From Pseudomonas sichuanensis (GTDB lineage: Bacteria > Pseudomonadota > Gammaproteobacteria > Pseudomonadales > Pseudomonadaceae), in assembly GCF_003231305.1 (NCBI RefSeq), contig NZ_QKVM01000004.1, forward strand, positions 124,001 to 188,000: a stretch of DNA of 64,000 nt. Direction: 5' to 3'. The notes under the pieces are model-generated. The model made no database searches. It saw only the letters and a program-made list of their open reading frames with translations, and was not told where the DNA came from. The translations under genes and the position numbers were made by a program. Below, one piece after another: positions 8,388 to 18,208 of this stretch. Numbering within the stretch: position 1 is the first letter of the stretch; the number at the start of each line of letters is the position of its first letter.

Positions 8388-9353
8388 ATGTCGGAAACGC
8401 TGCATTTCCTCTTGTTGCCGGGCTTCTCGGCCATGGGCTTCATCAGCGCCATCGAGCCGCTGCGGGTGGCCAATCGCTTTCGTGGCGCGCTGTACCAGTG
8501 GCGCGTGCTCAGCCTCGATGGCGGGGCGGTGCAGGCCAGCAACGGCATGTCGGTGAATGCCGATGGCGCGCTGGGTGAAGGCGAGCAGGTACGCCTGCTG
8601 CTGGTGGTGGCCGGCTTCGAGCCGCTTGCCTGCTTTGGGCCGGTACTGCAGCAGGCGCTGCGCCGTCTCGACCATGACGGTGTGGTGCTGGGCGGCATCG
8701 ACACGGGCGCCATGGTGCTGGCCGAGGCGGGCCTGCTCGATGGCTACCGCGCCACCCTGCACTGGGAGGCACTGGAGGCCTTCAAGGAGCGTTATCCGCG
8801 CCTGCAGGCGACCCAGGAGTTGTTCGAACTCGATCGCCGGCGCATCACCTGCGCCGGCGGCACCGCGTCCATCGACCTGATGCTCGACCTGATCGCCCAG
8901 GCCCATGGCAGCGAGCTGGCGGTGCAGGTGTCCGAGCAGTTCGTGCTTGGCCGCATTCGCCCGCGCCAGGACCACCAGCGCATGCAGATCGCCAGCCGCT
9001 ATGGGTTGCGCAACAAGAAGCTGGTGAAGGTGATTGGCGAAATGGAGCGCAACACTGAGCTGCCGCTCAACACCCAGGTGCTGGCCGAGGCGATACAGGT
9101 CACCCGGCGCCAGTTGGAGCGGCTGTTCCGCCTGCACCTGGACGACACACCCAGTGGTTTCTACCTGCGTTTGCGCCTGGACAAGGCCCGGCAGCTGTTG
9201 CGCCAGACCGACATGAGTGTGCTGGAAGTGGCGGTTGCCTGCGGCTTCGAGTCGTCGTCGTACTTTACCCGCTGCTACCGGGCGCGCTTCGAGCGGTGCC
9301 CGCGGCAGGACCGCCAAGTGGCGGGCGCCGATTACCGCCCGCTGAACGCCTAG
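8388..9353 (+). CDS. cdhR: CdhR, AraC-family activator of carnitine catabolism
   Basis: The 321-aa product has the same two-part layout as GbdR: a DJ-1/PfpI-like domain (residues ~1-190, with GAMVLAEAGLLDGYRATLHW) and an AraC helix-turn-helix domain (~215-310, AEAIQVTRRQLERLFRLHL and MSVLEVAVACGFESSSYFTRCYR). In Pseudomonas CdhR activates caiX-cdhCAB in response to carnitine. The start at 8388 is supported by GTGGGGA seven bases upstream; an upstream in-frame start at 8295 would add 31 unlikely residues and overlap the operator. Confidence 0.92.
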   Translation: MSETLHFLLLPGFSAMGFISAIEPLRVANRFRGALYQWRVLSLDGGAVQASNGMSVNADGALGEGEQVRLLLVVAGFEPLACFGPVLQQALRRLDHDGVVLGGIDTGAMVLAEAGLLDGYRATLHWEALEAFKERYPRLQATQELFELDRRRITCAGGTASIDLMLDLIAQAHGSELAVQVSEQFVLGRIRPRQDHQRMQIASRYGLRNKKLVKVIGEMERNTELPLNTQVLAEAIQVTRRQLERLFRLHLDDTPSGFYLRLRLDKARQLLRQTDMSVLEVAVACGFESSSYFTRCYRARFERCPRQDRQVAGADYRPLNA

Positions 9354-9429
9354 GGCGGACTTCCCGATTATTGTCAGACCGATAGTTCACTAGCGTAGGC
9401 AATCCATTAACGAACCAAGGATTGTCACG

Positions 9430-10518
9430 ATGTCTCCTACGCATGGATTCAGCAAATACCTGTTCAGTTCGCTGGCGCTTGCCTCGATGCTGGCGCCCTG
9501 GCAGGCCCATGCCGCTGTACCAGGTTGTGAAAGCACCAGCACCGATCTGTATCAGGACTACTACCAGCCCGGCTGGAACCAGCCGGCCGACTACCCCGAT
9601 GGCCGGCAGAAGATGATCATCGCCTCCGACTCCCAGGCGTTCCGTTACATGAGCCAGCGTTTCGATGAGTACGTCGAGGAGATCGACTCGGACGGCTGGC
9701 ACAAGACCGCGCCTGTCTACGAGGCAATCGCCCGCGAGCGTGAGGTTCCCTACCATGTGCCGGTGGTGGTCAACGGCGACATCACCGAATACGGCCATGG
9801 CAACGAACGCTCGGCGATGCAGGTGATGTTCCGCAAGATGGCCGCCGGTGTTGGCGGCCCGCTGCTGCTGCCAGGGCTGGGCAACCATGACTACGAGAAC
9901 AACGTCGACGATTGCAGCAACAATGGCTGCGCCCGTGATGCCGTTTGCGATCACATTGCCTGGGTTAAGGCCATGGATCCGGTCAACGATTTCGACTATC
10001 GCTACCAGAACGACACACACTCGGGCTCGCTGTCCTACTCGGTCACCGTGGGCCGTGTGCGGATCATCCAGTTGAACAACGAACCGACCTATGAACGCCA
10101 GTGGAGCACCGGTGGCGGATGGAGCCTGAAACCCAAGCGCCATTTCAACATCACCCGCTCGCTGGAGTGGTTGAAAGGCCAGCTTGAGGACGCCACCGCC
10201 CGGGGCGAGGTGGTCATCGTCAACATGCACATCTCGGAATACTGGGTGGACGAGGAGCAACGTTACCGGGAAGTGCCGAAACTGCTGGAAGCCCATAACG
10301 TCGCCGCAGTGTTTTCCGGTCACCTGCACTCGAACGCAGGCAAGTACTACAGCGGCTTCGGCAAGGTTCCGCACTTCAAGGCCGGCGCCTTGAACGCGGG
10401 TACCTACCTGCGCCTGACCTTCGACTGGAACAGGCAGCAGTTGCAGGTCGATGTGGTGAGCATGGATGGGTACTTCGACGAAAGCACGGTGATTGACCTG
10501 AACCGTCGCGGCGCCTGA
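9430..10518 (+). CDS. Secreted calcineurin-like metallophosphoesterase
   Basis: The 362-aa product begins with a signal peptide ending WQAHA|AVPG, so it is exported. Metallophosphoesterase motifs follow in order: D67-S-Q69 in place of the usual DxH, NGDIT (D117), GNHDYEN (N152, H153), NMHISE (H267) and SGHLHS (H298, H300). The two-metal site is therefore present except that the first histidine is a glutamine, a variant seen in some members. An AAGGA ribosome-binding site precedes the ATG. It stands alone between cdhR and an LprI-like gene, has its own upstream region and ends at a REP-like hairpin. It does not fit the betaine pathway and looks like a lineage-specific insertion. Substrate unknown. 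Confidence 0.8.
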   Translation: MSPTHGFSKYLFSSLALASMLAPWQAHAAVPGCESTSTDLYQDYYQPGWNQPADYPDGRQKMIIASDSQAFRYMSQRFDEYVEEIDSDGWHKTAPVYEAIAREREVPYHVPVVVNGDITEYGHGNERSAMQVMFRKMAAGVGGPLLLPGLGNHDYENNVDDCSNNGCARDAVCDHIAWVKAMDPVNDFDYRYQNDTHSGSLSYSVTVGRVRIIQLNNEPTYERQWSTGGGWSLKPKRHFNITRSLEWLKGQLEDATARGEVVIVNMHISEYWVDEEQRYREVPKLLEAHNVAAVFSGHLHSNAGKYYSGFGKVPHFKAGALNAGTYLRLTFDWNRQQLQVDVVSMDGYFDESTVIDLNRRGA

Positions 10519-10526
10519 TCAAACCT

Positions 10527-10600
10527 TCGCGGGGCAGGCCCGCCCCCGCAGCGGGCGGGCAAGTTCATTGTGTGGGAGCCGGCTTGCCGGCTCCCACAGA
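10527..10600. repeat. REP-like hairpins after the phosphoesterase gene
   Basis: A family-B-like half (CGCGGGGCAGGCCCGCCCCC) at 10528-10550 is followed by a near-perfect stem-loop TGGGAGCCGGCTTGCCGGCT at 10573 onward (family C). Convergent gene end, likely bidirectional terminator. Confidence 0.7.
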
Positions 10601-10617
10601 GGCTCTGCCTACCTGAT

Positions 10618-11019
10618 TTATTGCTGACCGATGGTCTGCAGATACTCCGAGCGCTCATCGCTACGCTGCGCCACGCAGGTGTTCCACGCCGCTTCGTAAG
10701 CCTTGCTGCCGGGCTTCTCGGCATAGGTCTCGACCTTGCAGTCGGCATCGCGCAACTGGGCCCAGAGTTTCTCCGCAGCCTCCATCTTCGCGCTCAGCGC
10801 CGCGGCCTTGTCGTTTTCATCCGCATACTGGTCGCGAATGCGCTGGATCAGGTCGTCATAGGCGGCCTTCAGCTCGCGCTCGGCGGTCTGCTTGTTGTAG
10901 GCCGCGCAGGCATAGCCCTGCTGGTCGGTCTCGACGTTGTCGCAGGGCGTGCTTTCTTCCTCGGCGGCCTGGGCGCCGCACGCGACGGCCAGCAGGACCA
11001 GCCATGCCATTGATTTCAT
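10618..11019 (-). CDS. Secreted LprI/DUF1311-like protein
   Basis: The 133-residue product carries a signal peptide ending CGAQA|AEEE and a helical, charged body with cysteines in the DUF1311 / lysozyme-inhibitor LprI N-terminal pattern (CDNVETDQQGYACAAYNKQTAERELKAAYDDL ... DADCK ... AAWNTCVAQRSDER, given here in parts). The cysteines would pair in the periplasm. Some relatives inhibit lysozyme; whether this one does is unknown. It is a single gene, convergent with the phosphoesterase. Confidence 0.75.
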   Translation of the reverse strand: MKSMAWLVLLAVACGAQAAEEESTPCDNVETDQQGYACAAYNKQTAERELKAAYDDLIQRIRDQYADENDKAAALSAKMEAAEKLWAQLRDADCKVETYAEKPGSKAYEAAWNTCVAQRSDERSEYLQTIGQQ

Positions 11020-11304
11020 CCGTTTTCTCCTGAACAGGCTGACGAATCGCAGGGATTCTCGCTCAGCCTCGGGCGCGGCGATAGCTCCCTGACGAAATGT
11101 TCATCAAAGCCTTACAGAAGCCGTTGTCGAGACTGGCTCTCATCTGCGAGGCGCAGGCCAGAGCGCGCCGTTTCGGCCTTTGACGCTTTCGGCAAACCCC
11201 CTGTCGTTTTTGCATCGGGGCGCCTCGGGCGGCAGGCATATGCTGGCCCCAAAGCGCCGACACAAGGTTTGGCGCCAGCAAACTCAATAAAAGGGGACAG
11301 CCTG

Positions 11305-12282
<978 letters not shown>

Positions 12283-12358
12283 GCCGCACTCCAAGCCTGA
12301 AAACCCCGGCCAGCAACGCCGGGGCCTCCCAACAAAAATTTTATGGAGTTGAGTTTCC

Positions 12359-12889
12359 ATGGCCAAGATCGCCCCGCAATTGCCAATCGAAGTCGACAGC
12401 GAGACCGGTGTCTGGACCAGTGACGCCCTGCCGATGCTCTACGTGCCACGGCATTTCTTCGTCAACAACCACATGGGCATCGAGGAAGTGCTGGGCGCCG
12501 ACGCCTATGCCGAGATCCTCTACAAGGCCGGCTACAAGTCCGCCTGGCACTGGTGCGAAAAAGAAGCCGAGTGCCATGGCCTGGAAGGCGTGGCGGTGTT
12601 CGAGCACTACATGAAGCGCCTGAGCCAGCGTGGTTGGGGCCTGTTCAAGATCCAGGACATCGACCTGGACAAAGGCACCTGCAGCGTCAAGCTCGAGCAC
12701 TCGGCGTTCGTCTATGTCTACGGCAAGGTTGGCCGCAAGGTCGACTACATGTTCACCGGCTGGTTCGCCGGCGCCATGGACCAGATTCTCGCTGCCCGCG
12801 GCAGCTCGATCCGCACCGTGGCCGAACAGGTCTACGGCGGGTCGGAAGAAGGCCACGAAGATGGCCTGTTCGTTACAAAGCCGTTGTAA
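12359..12889 (+). CDS. V4R-like protein of unknown function in the dgc operon (DUF5943-type)
   Basis: A 176-residue cytoplasmic protein with no signal or membrane segment. The middle part (about residues 45-150; YKAGYKSAWHWCEKEAE, CSVKLEHSAFVYVYG, YMFTGWFAGAMDQILAA) looks like a 4-vinyl-reductase/V4R small-molecule-binding domain. It lies 76 bp after the dipeptidase-like gene and 15 bp before dgcA, so it is co-transcribed. It may aid assembly or substrate handling of the dimethylglycine demethylase. Family recognition is moderate and the role is unknown. Confidence 0.75.
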   Translation: MAKIAPQLPIEVDSETGVWTSDALPMLYVPRHFFVNNHMGIEEVLGADAYAEILYKAGYKSAWHWCEKEAECHGLEGVAVFEHYMKRLSQRGWGLFKIQDIDLDKGTCSVKLEHSAFVYVYGKVGRKVDYMFTGWFAGAMDQILAARGSSIRTVAEQVYGGSEEGHEDGLFVTKPL

Positions 12890-12904
12890 GCCGGAGATAG
12901 CGTC

Positions 12905-14965
12905 ATGGCCTTCGAAGCAATGTTCCAGCCGATCCAGATCGGCAAACTGACCATCCGCAACCGTGTGCTCAGCACCGCGCACGCCGAGGTGTATGCCACC
13001 GACGGCGGGATGACCACCGACCGCTATGTGAAGTATTACGAAGAGAAGGCCAAGGGCGGCATCGGCCTGGCGATCTGCGGCGGCTCGTCCGTGGTGGCCA
13101 TCGACAGCCCGCAAGAGTGGTGGTCGTCGGTCAACCTGTCGACCGACCGCATCATTCCGCACTTCCAGAACCTGGCTGATGCCATGCACAAGCATGGCGC
13201 CAAGATCATGATCCAGATTACCCACATGGGCCGTCGCTCGCGCTGGGACGGTTTCAACTGGCCGACCCTGATGTCGCCGTCGGGCATCCGTGAACCGGTG
13301 CACCGCGCCACCTGCAAAACCATCGAAGTGGAAGAGATCTGGCGCGTCATCGGCAACTACGCGCAAGCTGCGCGCCGCGCCAAGGCAGGCGGCCTGGACG
13401 GCGTCGAGCTGTCGGCGGTGCACCAGCACATGATCGACCAGTTCTGGAGCCCGCGGGTCAACAAGCGTACCGACGAGTGGGGCGGCACCTTCGAAGGCCG
13501 CATGAAGTTCGGCCTGGAAGTGCTCAAGGCCGTGCGTGCCGAGGTAGGCGACGACTTCTGCGTGGGCATGCGCATCTGCGGCGACGAATTCCACCCCGAT
13601 GGCCTCAGCCACGAGGACATGAAGCAGATCGCCGCCTACTACGACGCTACCGGCATGCTCGACTTCATCGGCGTGGTCGGCTCGGGTTGCGACACCCACA
13701 ACACCCTGGCCAACGTCATCCCCAACATGAGCTACCCGCCGGAGCCGTTCCTGCACCTGGCGGCCGGCATCAAGGAAGTGGTCAAGGTTCCGGTGCTGCA
13801 CGCGCAGAACATCAAGGACCCGAACCAGGCCACGCGCATCCTGGAAGGCGGCTACGTGGACATGGTCGGCATGACCCGCGCCCACATCGCCGACCCGCAC
13901 CTGATCGCCAAGATCAAGATGGGCCAGGTGGACCAGATCAAGCAGTGCGTCGGCGCCAACTACTGCATCGACCGCCAGTACCAGGGCCTGGACGTGCTGT
14001 GCATCCAGAACGCCGCCACCTCCCGTGAATACATGGGCGTGCCGCACATCATCGAGAAGACCACCGGCGCCAAGCGCAAGGTGGTGATCGTCGGCGCAGG
14101 CCCTGCCGGCATGGAGGCTGCCCGCGTGGCCGCCGAGCGTGGCCACGATGTGACCGTGTTCGAGAAGAAGGAGCAGATCGGCGGGCAGATCACCATCGCC
14201 GCCAAGGCCCCGCAGCGCGACCAGATCGCCGGCATCACCCGCTGGTACCAGCTGGAGTTCGCTCGCCTGAAGATCGACCTGCGCCTGGGTACCGCCGCTG
14301 ACGTGGCGACCATCCAGGACCTGCGCCCGGACATCATCGTGCTGGCAGTGGGCGGCCATCCGTTCGTCGAACAGAACGAGCACTGGGGCGCTGCCGAAGG
14401 GCTGGTGGTGAGCAGTTGGGACGTGCTCGATGGCAAGGTCGCACCGGGCAAGAACGTGCTGGTGTACGACACCATCTGCGAGTTCACCGGCATGTCGACG
14501 GCGGACTTCATCGCCGACAAGGGCAGCCAGGTCGAGATCGTCACCGACGACATCAAGCCGGGCGTGGCCATGGGCGGCACCAGCTTCCCCACCTACTACC
14601 GCAGCATGTACCCCAAAGAAGTGATCATGACCGGCGACATGATGCTGGAGAAGGTCTACCGCGAAGGCGACAAGCTGGTGGCGGTGCTCGAGAACGAGTA
14701 CACCGGCGCCAAGGAAGAGCGGGTGGTGGACCAGGTGGTGGTGGAGAACGGCGTGCGTCCCGACGAGCAGCTGTACTACGCGCTCAAAGACGGTTCGCGC
14801 AACAAGGGCCAGATCGACGTCGAGGCACTGTTTGCCATCAAGCCGCAGCCGATTCTCAGCCAGCCGGGCGAGGGCTACCTCTTGTACCGCATCGGCGACT
14901 GCGTGGCCCAGCGCAACGTGCATGCGGCGATCTACGACGCCTTGCGCCTGTGCAAGGATTTCTGA
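12905..14965 (+). CDS. dgcA: Dimethylglycine demethylase subunit DgcA (trimethylamine-dehydrogenase type)
   Basis: The 686-aa flavoprotein has an old-yellow-enzyme TIM barrel (~1-345), an iron-sulfur linker (~346-370), and FAD/NAD(P)-type domains (VVIVGAGPAGMEAAR at 393-407). With DgcB it demethylates dimethylglycine to sarcosine. In trimethylamine dehydrogenase the 4Fe-4S cluster is held by C-x2-C-x2-C-x12-C. Here the linker reads C348-V-G-A351-N-Y-C354 ... C366, so the second cysteine is alanine. Codons at 13946 and 13955 confirm this. It is in the dgc operon between the V4R-like gene and dgcB (48-bp gap). GbdR dependence is known in Pseudomonas. Confidence 0.93.
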   Translation: MAFEAMFQPIQIGKLTIRNRVLSTAHAEVYATDGGMTTDRYVKYYEEKAKGGIGLAICGGSSVVAIDSPQEWWSSVNLSTDRIIPHFQNLADAMHKHGAKIMIQITHMGRRSRWDGFNWPTLMSPSGIREPVHRATCKTIEVEEIWRVIGNYAQAARRAKAGGLDGVELSAVHQHMIDQFWSPRVNKRTDEWGGTFEGRMKFGLEVLKAVRAEVGDDFCVGMRICGDEFHPDGLSHEDMKQIAAYYDATGMLDFIGVVGSGCDTHNTLANVIPNMSYPPEPFLHLAAGIKEVVKVPVLHAQNIKDPNQATRILEGGYVDMVGMTRAHIADPHLIAKIKMGQVDQIKQCVGANYCIDRQYQGLDVLCIQNAATSREYMGVPHIIEKTTGAKRKVVIVGAGPAGMEAARVAAERGHDVTVFEKKEQIGGQITIAAKAPQRDQIAGITRWYQLEFARLKIDLRLGTAADVATIQDLRPDIIVLAVGGHPFVEQNEHWGAAEGLVVSSWDVLDGKVAPGKNVLVYDTICEFTGMSTADFIADKGSQVEIVTDDIKPGVAMGGTSFPTYYRSMYPKEVIMTGDMMLEKVYREGDKLVAVLENEYTGAKEERVVDQVVVENGVRPDEQLYYALKDGSRNKGQIDVEALFAIKPQPILSQPGEGYLLYRIGDCVAQRNVHAAIYDALRLCKDF

Positions 14966-15013
14966 TCGCAGAACCAACGCGGCATCTGTAGAGGAACACT
15001 GTGGGAGCCTCCC

Positions 15014-16966
15014 ATGTTGAACACCCTTCTACCCATCCTGCTGTTCACCGCGCTGGCCCTGGCGGTGCTCGGCGCCCTGCGCCGGGTGCGCATGTGGCGG
15101 CGCGGGCGGCCGAGCAAGGTCGACCTGATCAAAGGCCTGCTGGCCATGCCACGGCGCTACCTGGTGGACCTGCACCACGTGGTCGAGCGCGACAAGTACA
15201 TGTCCAAGACCCACGTGGCCACTGCCGGCGGTTTCGTGCTGTCGGCCGTGCTGGCGATCCTGGTGCACGGCTTCGGCCTGCACAGCAAGATCCTCGGGTT
15301 TGCCCTGCTGGTAGCCACGGTGATCATGTTCATCGGCGCGATCTTCGTCTTCAAACGCCGTCTCGATCCGCCGTCGCGCCTTTCAAAAGGCCCGTGGATG
15401 CGCCTGCCCAAGAGCCTGCTGATGTTCGCGGCGAGCTTCTTCATCGCCACGCTGCCGGTGGCCGGCATCCTGCCGCAAGGCACGGGTGGCTGGGTGCTGG
15501 TGGCGCTCCTGGGGGTTGGCGTGCTGTGGGGCGTGTCCGAGCTGTTCTTTGGCATGACCTGGGGCGGGCCGATGAAGCACGCGTTCGCCGGCGCCCTGCA
15601 CCTGGCCTGGCACCGCCGCGCCGAGCGCTTCGGCGGCGGCCGTTCCACCGGCCTCAAGCCGCTGGACCTGGAAGACCCGAACGCGCCGCTGGGCGTGGAA
15701 AAGCCGGTGGATTTCACCTGGAACCAGCTGCTCGGCTTCGACGCCTGCGTGCAATGCGGCAAGTGCGAGGCCATGTGCCCGGCGTTCGCCGCCGGCCAGC
15801 CGCTGAACCCGAAAAAGCTCATTCAGGACATGGTCATCGGCCTGGCCGGAGGCACCGACGCCACCTTCGCCGGCAGCCCCTATCCGGGCAAGGCGATCGG
15901 TGAGCATGGCGGCCATCCGCACCAGCCGATCGTCAACGGCCTGGTCGATGCCGAAACCCTGTGGTCGTGCACGACCTGCCGCGCCTGCGTGGAGGAGTGC
16001 CCGATGATGATCGAGCACGTCGATGCCATCGTCGACATGCGCCGCCACCTCACCCTGGAAAAGGGCGCCACCCCGAACAAGGGCGCCGAGGTGCTGGACA
16101 ACCTGATCGCCACCGACAACCCCGGCGGCTTCGCCCCGGGCGGGCGGATGAACTGGGCGGCCGACCTCAACCTGCAACTGCTCAGCGATGTGAAGCGCAC
16201 CGAGGTGCTGTTCTGGGTTGGCGACGGCGCCTTCGACATGCGCAACCAGCGCACGCTGCGCGCCTTCGTCAAAGTGCTCAAGGCCTCCGGCGTGGACTTC
16301 GCCGTGCTTGGCCTGGAAGAGCGCGACAGCGGTGACGTGGCCCGTCGCCTGGGCGATGAGGCGACCTTCCAGCACCTGGCCAAACGCAATATCCAGACCC
16401 TGGCCAAGTACCAGTTCCAGCGCATCGTCACTTGCGACCCGCACAGCTTCCATGTGCTGAAGAACGAATACGGTGCCCTTGGCGGCGACTACCAGGTGCA
16501 GCACCACAGTACCTACATCGCCGAACTGATCGCCGCCGGCAAGCTCAACCTTGGCCAGCACAAGGGCGGCAGCGTCACCTACCACGACCCATGCTACCTG
16601 GGCCGTTACAACGGCGAGTACGAGGCCCCGCGCGATGTGCTCAAGGCCTTGGGTATCGAAGTGCGCGAGATGCAGCGCTCGGGCTTCCGTTCCCGTTGCT
16701 GCGGCGGCGGCGGCGGCGCGCCGATCACCGACATCCCGGGCAAGCAACGTATCCCCGACATGCGCATGGACGATATCCGCGAGACCGAGGCAGAGCTGGT
16801 GGCCGTGGGTTGCCCACAGTGCACGGCGATGCTCGAAGGCGTGGTCGAACCGCGTCCACAGATCAAGGACCTCGCCGAGCTGGTCGCCGATGTGCTGATC
16901 GAAGACGAGGCCCCGGCGAGCGCCAAGCCGCCGGCCAGCAAACGTGAACCTGCGGAGGTGCACTGA
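15014..16966 (+). CDS. dgcB: Dimethylglycine demethylase subunit DgcB (Fe-S, membrane)
   Basis: The 650-residue electron-transfer subunit starts with several hydrophobic segments (residues ~1-20, 70-110, 130-185), so it is membrane-anchored. Two ferredoxin-type clusters follow (CVQCGKCEAMCP and CTTCRACVEECP), then two cysteine-rich CCG domains of heterodisulfide-reductase type (HDPCYLGRYNGEYEAPRD, RSRCCGGGGGAP, GCPQCTAM). It probably passes electrons from DgcA to the ETF pair or quinone pool. Its TGA overlaps the etfA ATG by one base, so the two are translationally coupled. Confidence 0.92.
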   Translation: MLNTLLPILLFTALALAVLGALRRVRMWRRGRPSKVDLIKGLLAMPRRYLVDLHHVVERDKYMSKTHVATAGGFVLSAVLAILVHGFGLHSKILGFALLVATVIMFIGAIFVFKRRLDPPSRLSKGPWMRLPKSLLMFAASFFIATLPVAGILPQGTGGWVLVALLGVGVLWGVSELFFGMTWGGPMKHAFAGALHLAWHRRAERFGGGRSTGLKPLDLEDPNAPLGVEKPVDFTWNQLLGFDACVQCGKCEAMCPAFAAGQPLNPKKLIQDMVIGLAGGTDATFAGSPYPGKAIGEHGGHPHQPIVNGLVDAETLWSCTTCRACVEECPMMIEHVDAIVDMRRHLTLEKGATPNKGAEVLDNLIATDNPGGFAPGGRMNWAADLNLQLLSDVKRTEVLFWVGDGAFDMRNQRTLRAFVKVLKASGVDFAVLGLEERDSGDVARRLGDEATFQHLAKRNIQTLAKYQFQRIVTCDPHSFHVLKNEYGALGGDYQVQHHSTYIAELIAAGKLNLGQHKGGSVTYHDPCYLGRYNGEYEAPRDVLKALGIEVREMQRSGFRSRCCGGGGGAPITDIPGKQRIPDMRMDDIRETEAELVAVGCPQCTAMLEGVVEPRPQIKDLAELVADVLIEDEAPASAKPPASKREPAEVH

Positions 16967-18198
16967 TGAGCGACATCATCCGCCGCGACCCACGCGCCGA
17001 GTGGATCGCCCGTAACCGCCTGCACCCGCTGCATGCAGCGATGCAGACGCAACAAACCAGCTGGATGGGCCCCAACGGCCTGATGCGCAAGAACCCCCAT
17101 GCGATCGCTGCCGGCTTCATCGGCCCCAGCGGCCTCAAGCGCATCGACCGCAGCGGCGCCCAGCAGGGCACCGGTGTGGGCGGGCGGCGCACGGCCGCCG
17201 CCGAAGTACAGCTGCCGCTGCATCAGGTGGCCAAGCCTGCGTTCTACATCGCCGTGGTGCCGGACATGGTCGGCGGCCGCCTCGGCAGCCACGACCGCGA
17301 CCTGCTCGGCCTGGCCCACAGCCTGGCTGGCAGTGACGGCGCGGTGCTGGCGGTGGTGTTCGGCGAGCACAAGGAAAGCAACTTCTCCACCGCCGGCGTT
17401 GATCGCCTGCTGGTTATCGAAGGCGAGGCCTTCGACGGTTATGCACCGGAGCAACTGGTCCAGGGCCTGCGGGCTGTGGATAACCAGTTCGCGCCGCGCC
17501 ACTGGCTGTTGCCCGATAGCCGTACCGGTGGCGGGGAGCTCGGCCGGCGCTTCGCCGCGGCCCTGGGCGAACGCCCGGCGACGCGGGTATGGCAGGTCAA
17601 GGACGGCCAGTGCATCGGCCGTGCCGGCGCCGGCCAGCAGGACATCCAGCGTGACGTGCCACGGTTGATCCTGGCCGCTGCCGAATGCGCTGAGCCTGTG
17701 AGCGAAACCCGACACGAAGCCCTGCCGGTGGAGTTGTCCACAGGCGTGGCGCGCAGCCTGTCGCGCATCGAGGACCTTGGCTCGGTGGCCGTGGACCCGG
17801 CCGCCATCGCCATGGCCGAGGCCGAGTTCATCGTCTCGGGCGGCAACGGCGTCAAGGACTGGGAGCTGTACCACCAGGCCACCAAGGCCCTCGGCGCCAC
17901 CGAAGGCGCCTCGCGGGTGGCGGTGGACGACGGCTTCATGCCGCGCAACCGCCAGGTGGGGGCCACCGGCACCTGGGTCACGGCGCGGGTCTACGTGGCT
18001 GTGGGTATCTCCGGCGCGATCCAGCACCTGCAGGGCATCGGCGCCTGCGACAAGGTGGTGGCGATCAACATGGACCCGGGCTGCGACATGATCAAACGGG
18101 CCGACCTGTCGGTGATTGGCGACAGCTCGGCGATTCTCAAGGCACTGATCGAGGCTGTGGACAACTACCGCAGCGGCGGCCAGCGCGACGCGGCATAA
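16966..18198 (+). CDS. etfA: Electron transfer flavoprotein alpha subunit, N-terminally extended
   Basis: The C-terminal ~200 residues carry the ETF-alpha FAD domain (GATGTWVTARVYVAVGISGAIQH given in parts: VGATGTW, VGISGAIQHLQGIG, VAINMDPGCDMIKRAD). At 410 aa it is about 100 longer than housekeeping EtfA; the extra is an N-terminal arm (~1-85) with HPHA/QTQQTSWMGPNGLMRK-like basic sequence. It is coupled to dgcB and followed by etfB, so it is a dedicated electron acceptor for the demethylases rather than the general fatty-acid ETF. No REP or terminator interrupts the dgcA-etfB run. Confidence 0.9.
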   Translation: MSDIIRRDPRAEWIARNRLHPLHAAMQTQQTSWMGPNGLMRKNPHAIAAGFIGPSGLKRIDRSGAQQGTGVGGRRTAAAEVQLPLHQVAKPAFYIAVVPDMVGGRLGSHDRDLLGLAHSLAGSDGAVLAVVFGEHKESNFSTAGVDRLLVIEGEAFDGYAPEQLVQGLRAVDNQFAPRHWLLPDSRTGGGELGRRFAAALGERPATRVWQVKDGQCIGRAGAGQQDIQRDVPRLILAAAECAEPVSETRHEALPVELSTGVARSLSRIEDLGSVAVDPAAIAMAEAEFIVSGGNGVKDWELYHQATKALGATEGASRVAVDDGFMPRNRQVGATGTWVTARVYVAVGISGAIQHLQGIGACDKVVAINMDPGCDMIKRADLSVIGDSSAILKALIEAVDNYRSGGQRDAA

Positions 18199-18208
18199 GG
18201 GCGTGAGC

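Noticed and set aside
12341..14977. 878-codon minus-strand frame opposite dgcA
   Set aside because: Shadow of dgcA; no domain, and histidine/valine-rich composition typical of antisense frames.
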